Origin: Eubacteriales Family XIII. Incertae Sedis bacterium
Lineage (GTDB): Bacteria > Bacillota > Clostridia > Peptostreptococcales > Anaerovoracaceae
NCBI GenBank assembly: GCA_031274195.1
Contig: JAISQM010000146.1
Coordinates: forward strand, 1-32,484
Direction: 5' to 3'
DNA length: 32,484 nucleotides
Made by a program: the position numbers and the translations under genes. Within the stretch, counting starts at the first letter, position 1. The number at the start of each line of letters is the position of its first letter. Positions 1 through 10,201 of this stretch are shown one piece after another. The notes beneath the pieces were generated by a model. That model was given only the letters and a program-made list of their open reading frames with translations. It was not told where the DNA came from and made no database searches.

Positions 1-630
<630 letters not shown>

Positions 631-725
631 AAGTTACAAATTAACGTAGAACGATACCATGAACCGCGAGATGAAGCGGAACCTTATTCCGGGGTTTTGC
701 GCGGGAGTTATGTCGGAGGTGTGTC

Positions 726-1052
726 ATGAAAGATTATATCGTGTACTTTATCGTGGGAGGTGGAGTGGCAGTCCTGATGTCGTCAATCATAATTCCGGCA
801 ATTATAAACTCAATTTTGGGCGAGGTCTTGCGCCTTCGACAGTTAAAGGAATTGATTGAAAAGAATAGATTCAACGCGTTAATGCTCATAATACTGATGT
901 GTGTTCCGGTGGTAATTGCTGCGAGTATATTAGCGCCCTCCGATGAAAAACCTCTGACTTGGGTAATCATTATGGGATTATTCTTAGGTACGATTAACGC
1001 GTTCCAACCTTCCGCCGCTAAAAAACAAAAAAAGAAGAAAGTCAAACAGTAG
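726..1052 (+). CDS. Small membrane protein (hypothetical, host)
   Basis: 108 aa ORF with hydrophobic segments and a Lys-rich C-terminus; GGAGGTGTGTCATG ribosome binding site. Confidence 0.6.
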   Translation: MKDYIVYFIVGGGVAVLMSSIIIPAIINSILGEVLRLRQLKELIEKNRFNALMLIILMCVPVVIAASILAPSDEKPLTWVIIMGLFLGTINAFQPSAAKKQKKKKVKQ

Positions 1053-1059
1053 GATAGAA

Positions 1060-1227
1060 ATGCACGTAGGCGATAGGGTAGAACTGAAAAAGCAGCACCC
1101 CTGCGGCGGCAAGACCTTTGAGATCATGCGCGAGGGCATGGATTTTCGGTTGAAGTGCGAGACCTGCGGCGCGATGATCTGGCTGAAACGCCGCGAACTG
1201 GAGAAGCGCGTCAAGAAGGTCTTATGA
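1060..1227 (+). CDS. DUF951 family protein (55 aa)
   Basis: Manual translation MHVGDRVELKKQHPCGGKTFEIMREGMDFRLKCETCGAMIWLKRRELEKRVKKVL; matches DUF951 pattern (HPCGG...CxxC...W). Below the ORF-track length cutoff. Confidence 0.9.
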   Translation: MHVGDRVELKKQHPCGGKTFEIMREGMDFRLKCETCGAMIWLKRRELEKRVKKVL

Positions 1228-1334
1228 GGTTCCCACTCCAATGATTTTGGCGTAAATTGCCAAGCACGCCAAGCACATTGAAAAAAGGCGCTTTACAAAA
1301 ACAAGGTGCGCGGTTTATAATAGAAAAGTCACGG

Positions 1335-1412
1335 CGGGGTGTAGCGCAGCTTGGTTAGCGTACTTGACTGGGGGTCAAGGGGTCGTGAGTTCGAATCTCA
1401 CCACTCCGACCA
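1335..1412 (+). tRNA. tRNA-Pro (anticodon GGG)
   Basis: Cloverleaf by eye: acceptor CGGGGTG/CACTCCG, D-stem GCGC/GCGT, anticodon stem CTTGA/TCAAG with loop CTGGGGG, T-loop TTCGAAT, encoded CCA. Confidence 0.93.
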
Positions 1413-1415
1413 CGG

Positions 1416-1450
1416 AAAGCCTGTAATTGCAACGATTGCAGGCTTTTGTT
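1416..1450 (+). terminator. Intrinsic terminator after tRNA-Pro
   Basis: AAAGCCTG ... CAGGCTTTTGTT stem with T-tract. Confidence 0.6.
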
Positions 1451-1472
1451 ATAAGCAATGACGAAAAAATGA

Positions 1473-1505
1473 CGAAAAACCGCCCGGCCAAGTAGACCGG
1501 GCGGT
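1473..1505 (-). terminator. Intrinsic terminator at the end of the prophage late operon (minus strand)
   Basis: 9-bp perfect stem ACCGCCCGG/CCGGGCGGT; on the minus strand it is followed by TTTTT. Confidence 0.8.
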
Positions 1506-1557
1506 GCTCTATCCAATCAAATTCCCGGCGGGTTACAACCGATTCGCGGGATTACGA

Positions 1558-1845
1558 TCAAGTAAATTGCTCCTTTTGCGCCACAAGTAAATTCTGCACT
1601 TCTTCGGCAGTAACCGCGCCGCTCTTAATCAGTCCCAAAACTTTATCCGCCTGCGTCGCCGCCTCGGTCACGCTGTTATTTTTCCACCACGCCCATGCGG
1701 ACGCGCCGACGGTAAAAAGCAACGATATCAGCTCGCCGACATCTTCGCCCGCCCACGGGATTGCTCCGCGACCGAAAGCGACCAACCCCTGATTGACGAG
1801 AGCAATCACGAGCACAATAATCCGTATGATTACACCTTTATCCAT
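1558..1845 (-). CDS. Phage holin (SPP1/phi LC3-like)
   Basis: MDKGVIIRIIVLVIALVNQGLVAFG...ELISLLFTVGASAWAWWKNNSVT pattern of this holin family; next to endolysin. Confidence 0.85.
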   Translation of the reverse strand: MDKGVIIRIIVLVIALVNQGLVAFGRGAIPWAGEDVGELISLLFTVGASAWAWWKNNSVTEAATQADKVLGLIKSGAVTAEEVQNLLVAQKEQFT

Positions 1846-1851
1846 TTTGCC

Positions 1852-2145
1852 CTACCTTTCTACGAGGTGCTCTGTGAGCTTCTCCCTCGCCTTTTTCATA
1901 GCTTCTGTATGGTTATCCTGCTCCAGATGGATCAGGATCGCGATCAGCGCGGAGTAGATCGCCTGATCCCCCTCGCGCTGCCGTTTAAGCTCTTTGTAGT
2001 CTGCAAGCACTTTTGCCTCCACCGCCTCCATGCGCCGGATCATGTCACGAGGTGGCGCGACGAATCGCTTGTAGTATAGCCCTCCCACGGCGGCCACGGC
2101 AATGATTGCACCGGCGATCACGGATACGTCCGTCACAAAATCCAT
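1852..2145 (-). CDS. Small phage membrane/lysis-associated protein
   Basis: N-terminal TM then coiled-coil, 97 aa; between holin and endolysin. Confidence 0.6.
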   Translation of the reverse strand: MDFVTDVSVIAGAIIAVAAVGGLYYKRFVAPPRDMIRRMEAVEAKVLADYKELKRQREGDQAIYSALIAILIHLEQDNHTEAMKKAREKLTEHLVER

Positions 2146-2153
2146 ACCGCCAC

Positions 2154-3206
2154 CTATACCTTTTTCAGCTTGCCCTGACGGAGCAAGGCGAGGAGCTGGA
2201 GGTTCTGCGCCGACGTACCGCTGTATCCGGAGATTCCGTTCGCGGCGGCGATCTTCTTGCGGCTTCCGAGCGAGCCGTCTACGCCGATGGACTTGAGCGC
2301 GTCCACGATACTACTCACCGCGCCGCTGACTGCGGGGTAGGTTGCGGCCGGTGCGGGAGTCGGTGCGGGAGTCGGCGCCGGCGCAGGGGAGCTGCTCGGC
2401 AGTTTGATGACTTGCCCGACATTGATTTTGTTGGGGTCGGCAATGCCATTTATCCGCGCAAGCTCCTGATAGGTCGTACCGTACTTTTTAGCGATTCCTG
2501 ACAGCGTATTGCCCTTGACTACAGTGTAGGTGCTACCGCCTGTCGGGGCGGGAGTGGGAGCGGGCGCCGGCGCGGGAGTAGGCTTAACTTCCGTCCCCCC
2601 TGCGTACCTACCCCACGCCGCAGCGTCGCCGTAAAAGACGTTGAGGTCGAGATTGCCGCTATATCCCGCAAGCCGTCCCGTGCTGCTGTACTGATACATG
2701 ACAGGATTCGGCACGTAGTTTTGTGTGGCGTCAGGTCTGTACCCTGTCGGATCGTTGTTCGGGTATGCCGCAACCCAGATTCCGAAGTCTTCTTCCTTCG
2801 CAAGCCCGATGATGTCTTGCGTTTTTGCGGGACTGCCACTTACGTAGACCATGGGCGTGACGCCCGTTTTCGCCGCGACGCGCCTAACCCATGCCCTGAC
2901 CCACTCGCGGCCATTGTTAAGAGCTTTAGCCTCGTAATCAAGGACGAGGATTGCCTTGCCGATATACGGCGCAGCTTTTCCCGCAAAATAATCCGCTTCG
3001 GCGTTCGCGTCGCCATTCTCCGCAAAGTGATACAAGCCCAGAAGCTTGCCATGCGCAAGCACCTTCGCCGCCTTGTCAAGTCCGTCCTGCACGTGGACGT
3101 ACCCCGTGCCGTCTGTCAGCTTGCAGATAGCGAAGTCATACGGGATTACATCCAGTATGCTTGTCGGCTGCCATCTTGATACATCTACTCCATTTAATTT
3201 AGCCAT
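2154..3206 (-). CDS. Endolysin: GH25 muramidase + LysM + C-terminal cell-wall-binding domain
   Basis: GVDVSRWQ...FAICKLTDGTGYVHVQD...LDYEA (GH25), TYTVVKGNTLSGIAKKYGTTYQELARINGIADPNKINVGQVIKLP (LysM), two Pro/Ala linkers. Start moved to ATG at 3206 (MAKLNG). Confidence 0.92.
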   Translation of the reverse strand: MAKLNGVDVSRWQPTSILDVIPYDFAICKLTDGTGYVHVQDGLDKAAKVLAHGKLLGLYHFAENGDANAEADYFAGKAAPYIGKAILVLDYEAKALNNGREWVRAWVRRVAAKTGVTPMVYVSGSPAKTQDIIGLAKEEDFGIWVAAYPNNDPTGYRPDATQNYVPNPVMYQYSSTGRLAGYSGNLDLNVFYGDAAAWGRYAGGTEVKPTPAPAPAPTPAPTGGSTYTVVKGNTLSGIAKKYGTTYQELARINGIADPNKINVGQVIKLPSSSPAPAPTPAPTPAPAATYPAVSGAVSSIVDALKSIGVDGSLGSRKKIAAANGISGYSGTSAQNLQLLALLRQGKLKKV

Positions 3207-3231
3207 TTTGTCCTTCCTTTCTGCCTTTCGG

Positions 3232-3690
3232 CTATGCTGTGCGTTTCCACATGTAGCATGTGATGTACGGCTGTACTGTGGATACCGACGTATCATGTGT
3301 TCCGTCTTCGCGGCGCGACCCGGATTGCCCGGCTGAGCCACCGCTTGTTGACAAGTACTTATACATCGATCCCGTTACCACTCGCGAATGTCCGCTTGAA
3401 TCCGATTGCGTGGGAAATGCGGACATATACTCAATCGCCGAGTCCCCAACACCCATGGTCATCCAGTGATAGTGCGAGGACGTTTTCTCGCCTCCGGTCT
3501 TTTCGACGGTTGAAAAATCCGTGTCGGATGTGTTGACCCCCACAGGCACGCTCCCCGCGCCCCAGAGCGTCCACGTGCCGAAGCCGTAGTAGTCGGCAGG
3601 GTTCGTAGGGTTGACGGTCATCTTGATATCGCCGACGCGGTACACAAGGCGTAGGGCTTGTTTGAGCGTGTCTCCGATAAGCTTTATCAT
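3232..3690 (-). CDS. Tail/baseplate tip protein (collar/fibre-like)
   Basis: TNPADYYGFGTWTLWGAGSVPVGV...SSHYHWM...VQPYITCYMWKRTA, typical of baseplate/tail-collar C-termini. Confidence 0.7.
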   Translation of the reverse strand: MIKLIGDTLKQALRLVYRVGDIKMTVNPTNPADYYGFGTWTLWGAGSVPVGVNTSDTDFSTVEKTGGEKTSSHYHWMTMGVGDSAIEYMSAFPTQSDSSGHSRVVTGSMYKYLSTSGGSAGQSGSRREDGTHDTSVSTVQPYITCYMWKRTA

Positions 3691-3715
3691 GCCGCCCACC
3701 CCCTTTGGGGAGTGG

Positions 3716-4108
3716 TTACGTGTATGTACCTCTCCAGACCACCCAGACTTTCACACCGGTGCGCGTACCAGAAGCCGTACTTGCGATGAGGTAGGATGAG
3801 CCACTCCATGACATTTTCCAAGACCCACCTCCACCAGCAAAAAAGACTTCGGCCGAGAATCCGAGTCGCGTTTCCATAATGTCCGTCGGTGGAGTCGGCG
3901 CGGTGATAGCCGCAGAGACGTATATACTCCCGTATTGCGTCGGAAGCGCGACACTGCCCAAGTCTTGCAGTTGATACGCCTCGCACGTCTTGTCCGCATA
4001 CTTCTTGTACGTCCACGCTCCCGACGTTCCTGTCTCTACTACGCCGTTCGCTATGTCCTTCTCCGCTTTCCGGAGTCGTGCGACGAAGTTTGCAGTGAGA
4101 TTTATCAT
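3716..4108 (-). CDS. Tail protein (hypothetical)
   Basis: Overlaps upstream stop as ATGA; SD GGGAGGTG; position among tail genes. Confidence 0.6.
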   Translation of the reverse strand: MINLTANFVARLRKAEKDIANGVVETGTSGAWTYKKYADKTCEAYQLQDLGSVALPTQYGSIYVSAAITAPTPPTDIMETRLGFSAEVFFAGGGGSWKMSWSGSSYLIASTASGTRTGVKVWVVWRGTYT

Positions 4109-4557
4109 GCCGCGCACCTCCCATCAAGAAGCCCGAAAGCGTTGAAAATACGAGCGTCAATGCTCCTAAAAGTCGCCCCCCCCCCGAAAATGTACCCGAG
4201 ATCGATGGCGATCCACGTGCCAGAAAGTGCGATCGACGCGCCCGCGCTTGTGTTTTTTGCCTGAAACGCTGCAGAAGATGTAGATCGGCTGACAACGGAC
4301 GTGATGATATGCGGGTTCGGAGACGACGGAATGACGACCGGCGTGTTCGCGAACGCCTCCGGGAAAGCAACGGTTATAGTGCTTGATAATCCACCGGCGG
4401 TGGTAGCCGGAATCGTAAAGCTTCCCACTTTGAAAATTTTTGCATTTAGCTTATACCCCGTCCCGCTCTTGACGAAAAGCCCGATTGTCGTCAGTAGGCG
4501 GCAGAGAATCCGCCGCTTTAGTGTCATGTCTGTGATTCCTGTTATCATTTTTCTCAT
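4105..4557 (-). CDS. Tail fibre/appendage protein (hypothetical) with a G10 tract
   Basis: Ser/Gly/Thr-rich tail-like sequence; 10-nt homopolymer at 4176-4185. Confidence 0.6.
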   Translation of the reverse strand: MRKMITGITDMTLKRRILCRLLTTIGLFVKSGTGYKLNAKIFKVGSFTIPATTAGGLSSTITVAFPEAFANTPVVIPSSPNPHIITSVVSRSTSSAAFQAKNTSAGASIALSGTWIAIDLGYIFGGGATFRSIDARIFNAFGLLDGRCAA

Positions 4558-4564
4558 CCTCCCC

Positions 4565-5386
4565 TTAGTAGGTAATCCGTATGTAAATAGGGATAGTGAC
4601 CGTAGGCACTATCCCGTAGACTACAAGATTGATTTGCGCGTCGGGTTCTGTCGCTGCGATATTCGCTGCTTCCCATGCGTTTAATGCGGCATCGCCAAAG
4701 TCTTCGTCGTTTTGGAAGAACAGAACCTCTTTATTACATTTGGGCGTAAAGTAAGCACTGGTAATTAAACATTGATTGTTCACCCACATGCTCGGAGTAA
4801 TATCGACGCGTAAATACTTACCCTCAGCCGCTACCTGACCGCTCGCGATCTTATCCATCGTGATAGCACCGTCCGCGATCAGCTCCGTAGTGATTCCGCC
4901 CGGCATGTACACTTGTGGCAGCGTCGAAAACAACGTATCAACTCCGACAAGATCAATGCCCGAAAGTCTTACGCGGTACAGCGCAAAGTCGTGAATACTT
5001 GCCCCGTCGCGAATCACCGTGCCATCGTTGATCGCGGGATCACCCGCATTCGGCGTACCTTTTACAACCATCAGCTCCATATCTTCAGTCGCGGGTTGAC
5101 CGCTTATCGTATAGCGGCAGACGATCAAGTCGTGCCGCTCCGCGCCCTGCGTCCCGTTTTCGATTATGAGTTGCTCCGTGATTCCGCGCGGCGTTATGCC
5201 CCGTCTGCCTTGCATGATAAGGACTCCATCGGACACGTCCACCTCGTTGTTGCTGATGACGGTGTAAGCAAACTTATTCCCGATATCCAGTACATAATCG
5301 CCGCTTCCGATAGTCGCCATCTGCATGTCTGCTATTTGTTGCGATGCCACGTGGTCTACGCCACGGCGGCCATCAATAATTTCCAT
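4565..5386 (-). CDS. Tail/baseplate protein (receptor-binding region)
   Basis: MEIIDGRRGVDHVASQQIADMQMATIGSGDYVLDIGNKFAY...; position downstream of the Gp37-like tail protein. Confidence 0.65.
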   Translation of the reverse strand: MEIIDGRRGVDHVASQQIADMQMATIGSGDYVLDIGNKFAYTVISNNEVDVSDGVLIMQGRRGITPRGITEQLIIENGTQGAERHDLIVCRYTISGQPATEDMELMVVKGTPNAGDPAINDGTVIRDGASIHDFALYRVRLSGIDLVGVDTLFSTLPQVYMPGGITTELIADGAITMDKIASGQVAAEGKYLRVDITPSMWVNNQCLITSAYFTPKCNKEVLFFQNDEDFGDAALNAWEAANIAATEPDAQINLVVYGIVPTVTIPIYIRITY

Positions 5387-6374
5387 TCTCGTCCGTTCCT
5401 CCTTTCACGATGATCTCTATCTTCTCGCTGTGATCCTGTATGCGGAGTATCTTGCCCGTCACAGGTTTAGATAGAGATATACCTGTCACTCCGTCTTGCG
5501 CCGCGACGATATCGCCGATATCCGCCTCAAACTCTCCGACGTCCATGTCAAGTTCACGGCGGTTCGACAGTTCTTCAAGTTTCTCGATCCCGCTTTTCTG
5601 TAAGTCGTCAAGCGACTCGACGCTGCTGTAATTGTAAACCGACGTTCGCATGTCAATCCCTGTATAGTAAGCCCCTGCCGTCGATATGCTCCCGTCCTGC
5701 TGTACGTACAGATCAATCCGCTGCCGCGCGGCAAGGTCGCCCTGACCGAGGCATATCATATGATTGATTCCGCCCCTGTCGTCATCTATCGTGAGCCTGA
5801 TTCCGTAGTCCTGCGAGTATTTCAACCTGTCCGTATAGTCTATGATCGGTACAGCCTCACACCATACACTGACAGGATCGCCGGGGTCGTTTTCCTGCGC
5901 CCAGATACGCAACTTCATGTCTTTGGTCTTTAGCATTTTCGCAAGGCTGTACAGCTTCGATCTGTACCGCTCAAACTTGTAGTTCGTAAAAGTCACGCCC
6001 GCCGATTCGCTTGGCACGTTAAAGAGCGTCGCCGCGCCGTTCCCCTCGGGCAAGATTGTCGCTAAAATCGCGTTTGCGTCGCCCGATATCGTGCGGTAGT
6101 CCTGCCCCGACGGCGGCGTTATGATATCCTGATCCAAAAGTCCACGAAATGATATTCCCGTATAGATCACTTTCTGCGTGTCCGTCGATCTCGTGATCCT
6201 CTGCACTATCCCGCCCCATTCCGTACCGGGCATGATGATGTATTGCCCAAAGCCCAAAATCTCATTTGTGACAAGCTCAAAATCGAGCCTGTCGGCAAGG
6301 TCAAAGTCAAGGCTGTCGAAGTTTTGCAAGTAACCCTGCTCGTGCAATTCGCCGTCCGTCACTATAAATTCCAT
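5373..6374 (-). CDS. Siphovirus ReqiPepy6 Gp37-like tail protein
   Basis: ILGFGQYIIMPGTEWGGIVQRITRSTDTQKVIYTGISFRGLLDQDII style sequence after Dit; gene order. Confidence 0.75.
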   Translation of the reverse strand: MEFIVTDGELHEQGYLQNFDSLDFDLADRLDFELVTNEILGFGQYIIMPGTEWGGIVQRITRSTDTQKVIYTGISFRGLLDQDIITPPSGQDYRTISGDANAILATILPEGNGAATLFNVPSESAGVTFTNYKFERYRSKLYSLAKMLKTKDMKLRIWAQENDPGDPVSVWCEAVPIIDYTDRLKYSQDYGIRLTIDDDRGGINHMICLGQGDLAARQRIDLYVQQDGSISTAGAYYTGIDMRTSVYNYSSVESLDDLQKSGIEKLEELSNRRELDMDVGEFEADIGDIVAAQDGVTGISLSKPVTGKILRIQDHSEKIEIIVKGGTDENGNY

Positions 6375-7216
6375 GTCGGTTCGCTCCTCTCCTGATACAT
6401 CACGAGGTCAAAAAAGGCGTTAGACTCTATCACACTTTCACCGGGAGGAATCGGCACGAAGAAGACGCTCGGAGACCTGAATTCAAAGACGTTCACCTGT
6501 TCCCCGTTCGGCTTATGCCGCACAATCGTTTTATCCCGCGAATTGACCATGAGGTATTCGTTCACGTACAGCACAGTGTTGACTGTATATGTGTTCGGTC
6601 CAATGGTAATCTCCGGATTCGTGACGGGACCGTATACGATCATTTCAAACTCACTGCCCGATACCGAATCGTTTGTGATGGTCTGTATATCGACTCCAAG
6701 CGAATAGTCATACGGATAGTCATATGGGTAGTCAAGCCCGTCATCACTGCCCCCGCCTCCGCTGCTACTTTCGGGGGAAAAACTGAATTTTACGTCTTTC
6801 GTCCAGAAGGGCGTCGGCAGCACAACACTGATCCCGCTGATGAGAGTGGTTAACCCCGTGCGTGAAAACTGCTTACTCGTCCCGTACACATACGCGTGTA
6901 AATACTCGTCCGTGTCGAGCATGATCCGTCCCGGGATATTGGCGATCACGTCAATTTCCACGACTTCAAAAAAGGTTTTTATATGCGCGTTGAATTCGGC
7001 TTTTGTGGATGAAGTCACGTAAAATGTCAGAGACTTCTCCTGAATATCTTTGTAGAACTTTTCCACCTTCCCGCCGCGGTTGCCATAGTTGACGCCGCTG
7101 TAGCTCCACTCATAGTTGAAAAGCCCGGCAGGGTCAAGAATGAACGGCGCTACAGAAAGAGGCAACTCCGCGCCCTTATGATTTACGTACTTGATATTCA
7201 CATCATACCTCTGCAA
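6362..7216 (-). CDS. Distal tail (Dit-like) protein
   Basis: Position directly after the tape measure gene; size and beta-rich sequence. Confidence 0.7.
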   Translation of the reverse strand: MQRYDVNIKYVNHKGAELPLSVAPFILDPAGLFNYEWSYSGVNYGNRGGKVEKFYKDIQEKSLTFYVTSSTKAEFNAHIKTFFEVVEIDVIANIPGRIMLDTDEYLHAYVYGTSKQFSRTGLTTLISGISVVLPTPFWTKDVKFSFSPESSSGGGGSDDGLDYPYDYPYDYSLGVDIQTITNDSVSGSEFEMIVYGPVTNPEITIGPNTYTVNTVLYVNEYLMVNSRDKTIVRHKPNGEQVNVFEFRSPSVFFVPIPPGESVIESNAFFDLVMYQERSEPTWNL

Positions 7217-9518
7217 TCATTCTTCCGACTTCGCGGCCATTCCAGACCATTTTATAGTTGCCCATCGTGTCCGAAACAATCGCCATTCCTTTTGAAATCG
7301 CACCCACGATCTTGTCAACATCTGCATCGCTCACGCCGCCGCCGTCATCTCTCAATCCGCTTCTTGCCGCTTCCTGCGCGTACCTCATCGACACGTCGTG
7401 CGGTATCACTTGCGAGCCGTTCGGCAGATTCACGATCTCGCCGCCTCCCGCCTCACCTATGATGGCGAAGCCGCCCATCCAGTTGTCCGTACCGCGAGCG
7501 AGCCGTGGGAGATTGAATAGCGGAATCAACGGAATCTCCACCGCGGGAATCTTGTTGATTATTTTGAGCGCGGCGTTTACCGCTTTTATCGGCGCATTGA
7601 GAACCGTTTCAATCGCCGTCATTACGCCATTTACGACAGTCTTAAACGCCTCCGATACGCCCTCCGCGACTTTCTGCCCGACAATTTTTATCTTCTCCCA
7701 CATCCCGATGAAGAAGTTACGGAACCCCTCCGATTTATTCCACAGGATGACGAACTGCGCCACAAGTGCGGCAACGGCAGCGATTACGAGTCCTATTGGA
7801 TTCGCGTTCATCGCGGCGTTTAGCAGCCATTGTCCCGCCGCAGCGGATTTCGTCGCCACTGTTGCGCCAGCAGTGGCCACTTTGTTCGCGACGAGCGCGG
7901 CAGTATTTGCGACGGTTTTGGCTGTGTTTTTTACAAAGCTCGCCGTTCCGGCTATGACCGTAGTTTTAAGGAGATTTCCGGCCGCTGTTGCCGCCTTGGT
8001 CGCTAATGTCCCTGCCTGCGTGGCTAAGGTTCCAGCTTTCACCGACAGTGTTGCTGCTTTCGTCGCGGCTGTCCGTATACCCTCCGCAATAGCATCGGCT
8101 TTCGTGATAGCCGTTTTGACTGCCGTTACAGTATTGGATATGCCTGTTGCCACATTTTTCGCTATAATGGCCGCCGTGACTAATTTCAGCGTTCCAAGCA
8201 TGAATTGAAACGACGCAGAGCCTTCACGCACGTAGTCTATGACACCTCGTATCAGTCCACTAAAAAACGATATTATGGGCGGTAAAACGGTTCCAAGCAC
8301 GTCGGCAATCGCGAAAAGTTTCTCTTTCAAAAGTTCCAACATATCAGACCCCGCGACTCCATCCGCGATAGTTTGATATGCGGTGACCACCGCGTCCTTT
8401 ATGGGCGCGAGCTTCTCCCCCAACGTTTCAACGATATTCGTAATTCGCGGCATATTGTCCTGTATATTGGTCACAATCCCGCTTATAAAATCCATGATCG
8501 GCGGCAGCACCTTACCGAGTACGCCGCCGATAGCGGAAAGCGCACCCTCCGCAATAGCGATCCCGGTTGGGAGGTGCTGCGCGAAAAACTCAACCACCGG
8601 TCCGACGTTGGCGGCGACCTTTTCGCCTATACCATCGATCAGCCCTTGTATCGTTCCGAACGCCGCTGTAAGATTATCGCTTCCTACCGCTTCAAGAATG
8701 TTCTCCCACGCGCGCGCAAATGCATTCCGGAGATTCGCAATTCCTGTCTGCACTCCGCCCGTCGCGTTTTTGGCCTGTTCCGTAAACGAGAGAAAATCAC
8801 CTACTCCGTCGGCATTGAGCGTCGCGATAGTATCCATAAAAACATCCATGGATTCGTCGCCGTTCCGCAGGGCTTCACCAAGCGCGTCCGCGCCATGCTC
8901 ACCATAGCCCATGGACTGTGCGACTTGATTCAGTTGCGCGGGCATTGTGGACATCAGTGTGCGCCACTCCATCATGTCTGGCTTGCCTTTTGAGTACGCT
9001 TGCGATAGTTGCTCCATCGCCGTGGCTTGTAATTCCATCGGAGCGCCCCCCGCAAGTATGGCGTTATTCATGGCTAAAAATAAGTTAGTTGACTTGTTGA
9101 TATCGCCATTTTTAGATGTGAGCCTCTGCACTGCCGACGCGGCGGAATCCAGACCCGTGGGCAGTCCTTTCAAACTTCCCGCCAGTTTATCCATCGATGC
9201 TTTCGCGGCATCCGTCCCGATCCCGAAGTTCGCCATCACTTTTGGGAAATTATTGATCGTATCAAACCGCTTTACCCCCGCGTTGAAATGGGTAGCAAAG
9301 GCCGCCGTAATAGCCGTGGCCGCAGTAGCCGCGACCGCGACAGTCCCTTTCAGCATCGTCTTTCCGAGCGTCCCAACCAAGCTGTCGCCCATTTTACTGC
9401 CGGTCTGCGCCGCCGCTTTATCGATCCCCGCGTTACCGAGTGCCTTTGATATATTTGCGTTCACGCCTTTCAATGACGGAACAAGCTGTATATATGCTGT
9501 TGCAAGCGTGGTACTCAT
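7203..9518 (-). CDS. Tail tape measure protein
   Basis: 771 aa; [28 protein letters not shown]..., Ala/Thr-rich helical repeats and hydrophobic segments. Confidence 0.93.
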   Translation of the reverse strand: MSTTLATAYIQLVPSLKGVNANISKALGNAGIDKAAAQTGSKMGDSLVGTLGKTMLKGTVAVAATAATAITAAFATHFNAGVKRFDTINNFPKVMANFGIGTDAAKASMDKLAGSLKGLPTGLDSAASAVQRLTSKNGDINKSTNLFLAMNNAILAGGAPMELQATAMEQLSQAYSKGKPDMMEWRTLMSTMPAQLNQVAQSMGYGEHGADALGEALRNGDESMDVFMDTIATLNADGVGDFLSFTEQAKNATGGVQTGIANLRNAFARAWENILEAVGSDNLTAAFGTIQGLIDGIGEKVAANVGPVVEFFAQHLPTGIAIAEGALSAIGGVLGKVLPPIMDFISGIVTNIQDNMPRITNIVETLGEKLAPIKDAVVTAYQTIADGVAGSDMLELLKEKLFAIADVLGTVLPPIISFFSGLIRGVIDYVREGSASFQFMLGTLKLVTAAIIAKNVATGISNTVTAVKTAITKADAIAEGIRTAATKAATLSVKAGTLATQAGTLATKAATAAGNLLKTTVIAGTASFVKNTAKTVANTAALVANKVATAGATVATKSAAAGQWLLNAAMNANPIGLVIAAVAALVAQFVILWNKSEGFRNFFIGMWEKIKIVGQKVAEGVSEAFKTVVNGVMTAIETVLNAPIKAVNAALKIINKIPAVEIPLIPLFNLPRLARGTDNWMGGFAIIGEAGGGEIVNLPNGSQVIPHDVSMRYAQEAARSGLRDDGGGVSDADVDKIVGAISKGMAIVSDTMGNYKMVWNGREVGRMIAEV

Positions 9519-9521
9519 TTT

Positions 9522-9881
9522 TCAAATCCTTTGTCGCGATAAATACGCCTTCATCTGATCTGCTGTCATCGTCTTAGTGCTCTTTTTAGCCTTTTCCGGG
9601 CGCAACCTGATAGGCTTCGGACGATTACGGTTTTTCTGTCCGTCTTTAGTTTTCGCCCAGACAAGCCAACGCAGGGAGAATTCCATCGACGACATGAAAT
9701 GCTCTTGCCATCCCCATGCGTTTCCCGGATTCATTGCCACCCATACCCGCGACTTTTGGGGGAGCATGACAAGCAATTCCGCCGCGTGGTGCCTTGAATA
9801 AGCCTCACCCATATCGTCGAGGTTCAGCCCGTAATGTTCCTGAAAGTCCGCTCGCACCTGCATTGGGTACTTATCCAACAC
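9522..9881 (-). CDS. Tail assembly chaperone, second ORF (probably made as a -1 frameshift fusion)
   Basis: Overlaps chaperone locus between major tail protein and tape measure; -1 frame is open from the upstream slippery site into this ORF. Confidence 0.75.
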   Translation of the reverse strand: MLDKYPMQVRADFQEHYGLNLDDMGEAYSRHHAAELLVMLPQKSRVWVAMNPGNAWGWQEHFMSSMEFSLRWLVWAKTKDGQKNRNRPKPIRLRPEKAKKSTKTMTADQMKAYLSRQRI

Positions 9882-9892
9882 ATGCGCGAGCG

Positions 9893-10186
9893 TTATGAGT
9901 TTTTTACATCCACCTGCTCCATCACGGCCTCGAAGAATTTTGATACCTTTTCGACAGGAAGCGATCCGTCAGCTTCCGTAAGCGCGGCTTCAATTCTCGC
10001 TGTGTCCTTGCCAAATATCAGATCAAACATGTCCGGGAACGCAAATGCCTTGTCCGTATCGCTCCCGTTAGTTGCGGTGCGCATTAGCTTTAATATTCGC
10101 CAATCTTCAAAAATATCCGGATCGACTTTCGCCTTAACGCCCAGAGCTTCCACGACAATCAGCTTATCGGCTTTCTTTCCTGCCAT
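9893..10186 (-). CDS. Tail assembly chaperone, first ORF (gpG-like)
   Basis: 97 aa between major tail protein and tape measure; ends GTA AAA AAC TCA TAA. Confidence 0.8.
   Translation of the reverse strand: MAGKKADKLIVVEALGVKAKVDPDIFEDWRILKLMRTATNGSDTDKAFAFPDMFDLIFGKDTARIEAALTEADGSLPVEKVSKFFEAVMEQVDVKNS
9899..9905 (-). promoter_or_regulatory. -1 programmed ribosomal frameshift slippery site A_AAA_AAC
   Basis: Minus strand GTG GAT GT[A AAA AAC] TCA TAA, heptamer in correct zero-frame phase, 3 nt before the stop; -1 frame continues CTC ATA ACG CTC GCG CAT GTG TTG GAT AAG into ORF 9522-9881. Confidence 0.85.
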
Positions 10187-10201
10187 TTTGATTCCCTCCC
10201 T

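Noticed and set aside
2340-2590. Pro/Ala low-complexity repeats in the endolysin
   Set aside because: Ordinary interdomain linkers flanking LysM.
3687-4370. 227-aa minus ORF overlapping two tail genes
   Set aside because: Arg/Gly/Cys-rich shadow frame with no protein-like pattern; kept only as the possible read-through product of a G-tract slip.
3232-5386. Diversity-generating retroelement in the tail region
   Set aside because: No reverse transcriptase ORF and no template/variable repeat pair seen in the window.
7258-8208. 316-aa plus ORF opposite the tape measure gene
   Set aside because: Antisense shadow of a GC-biased Ala-rich coding region; no SD or recognisable domain.
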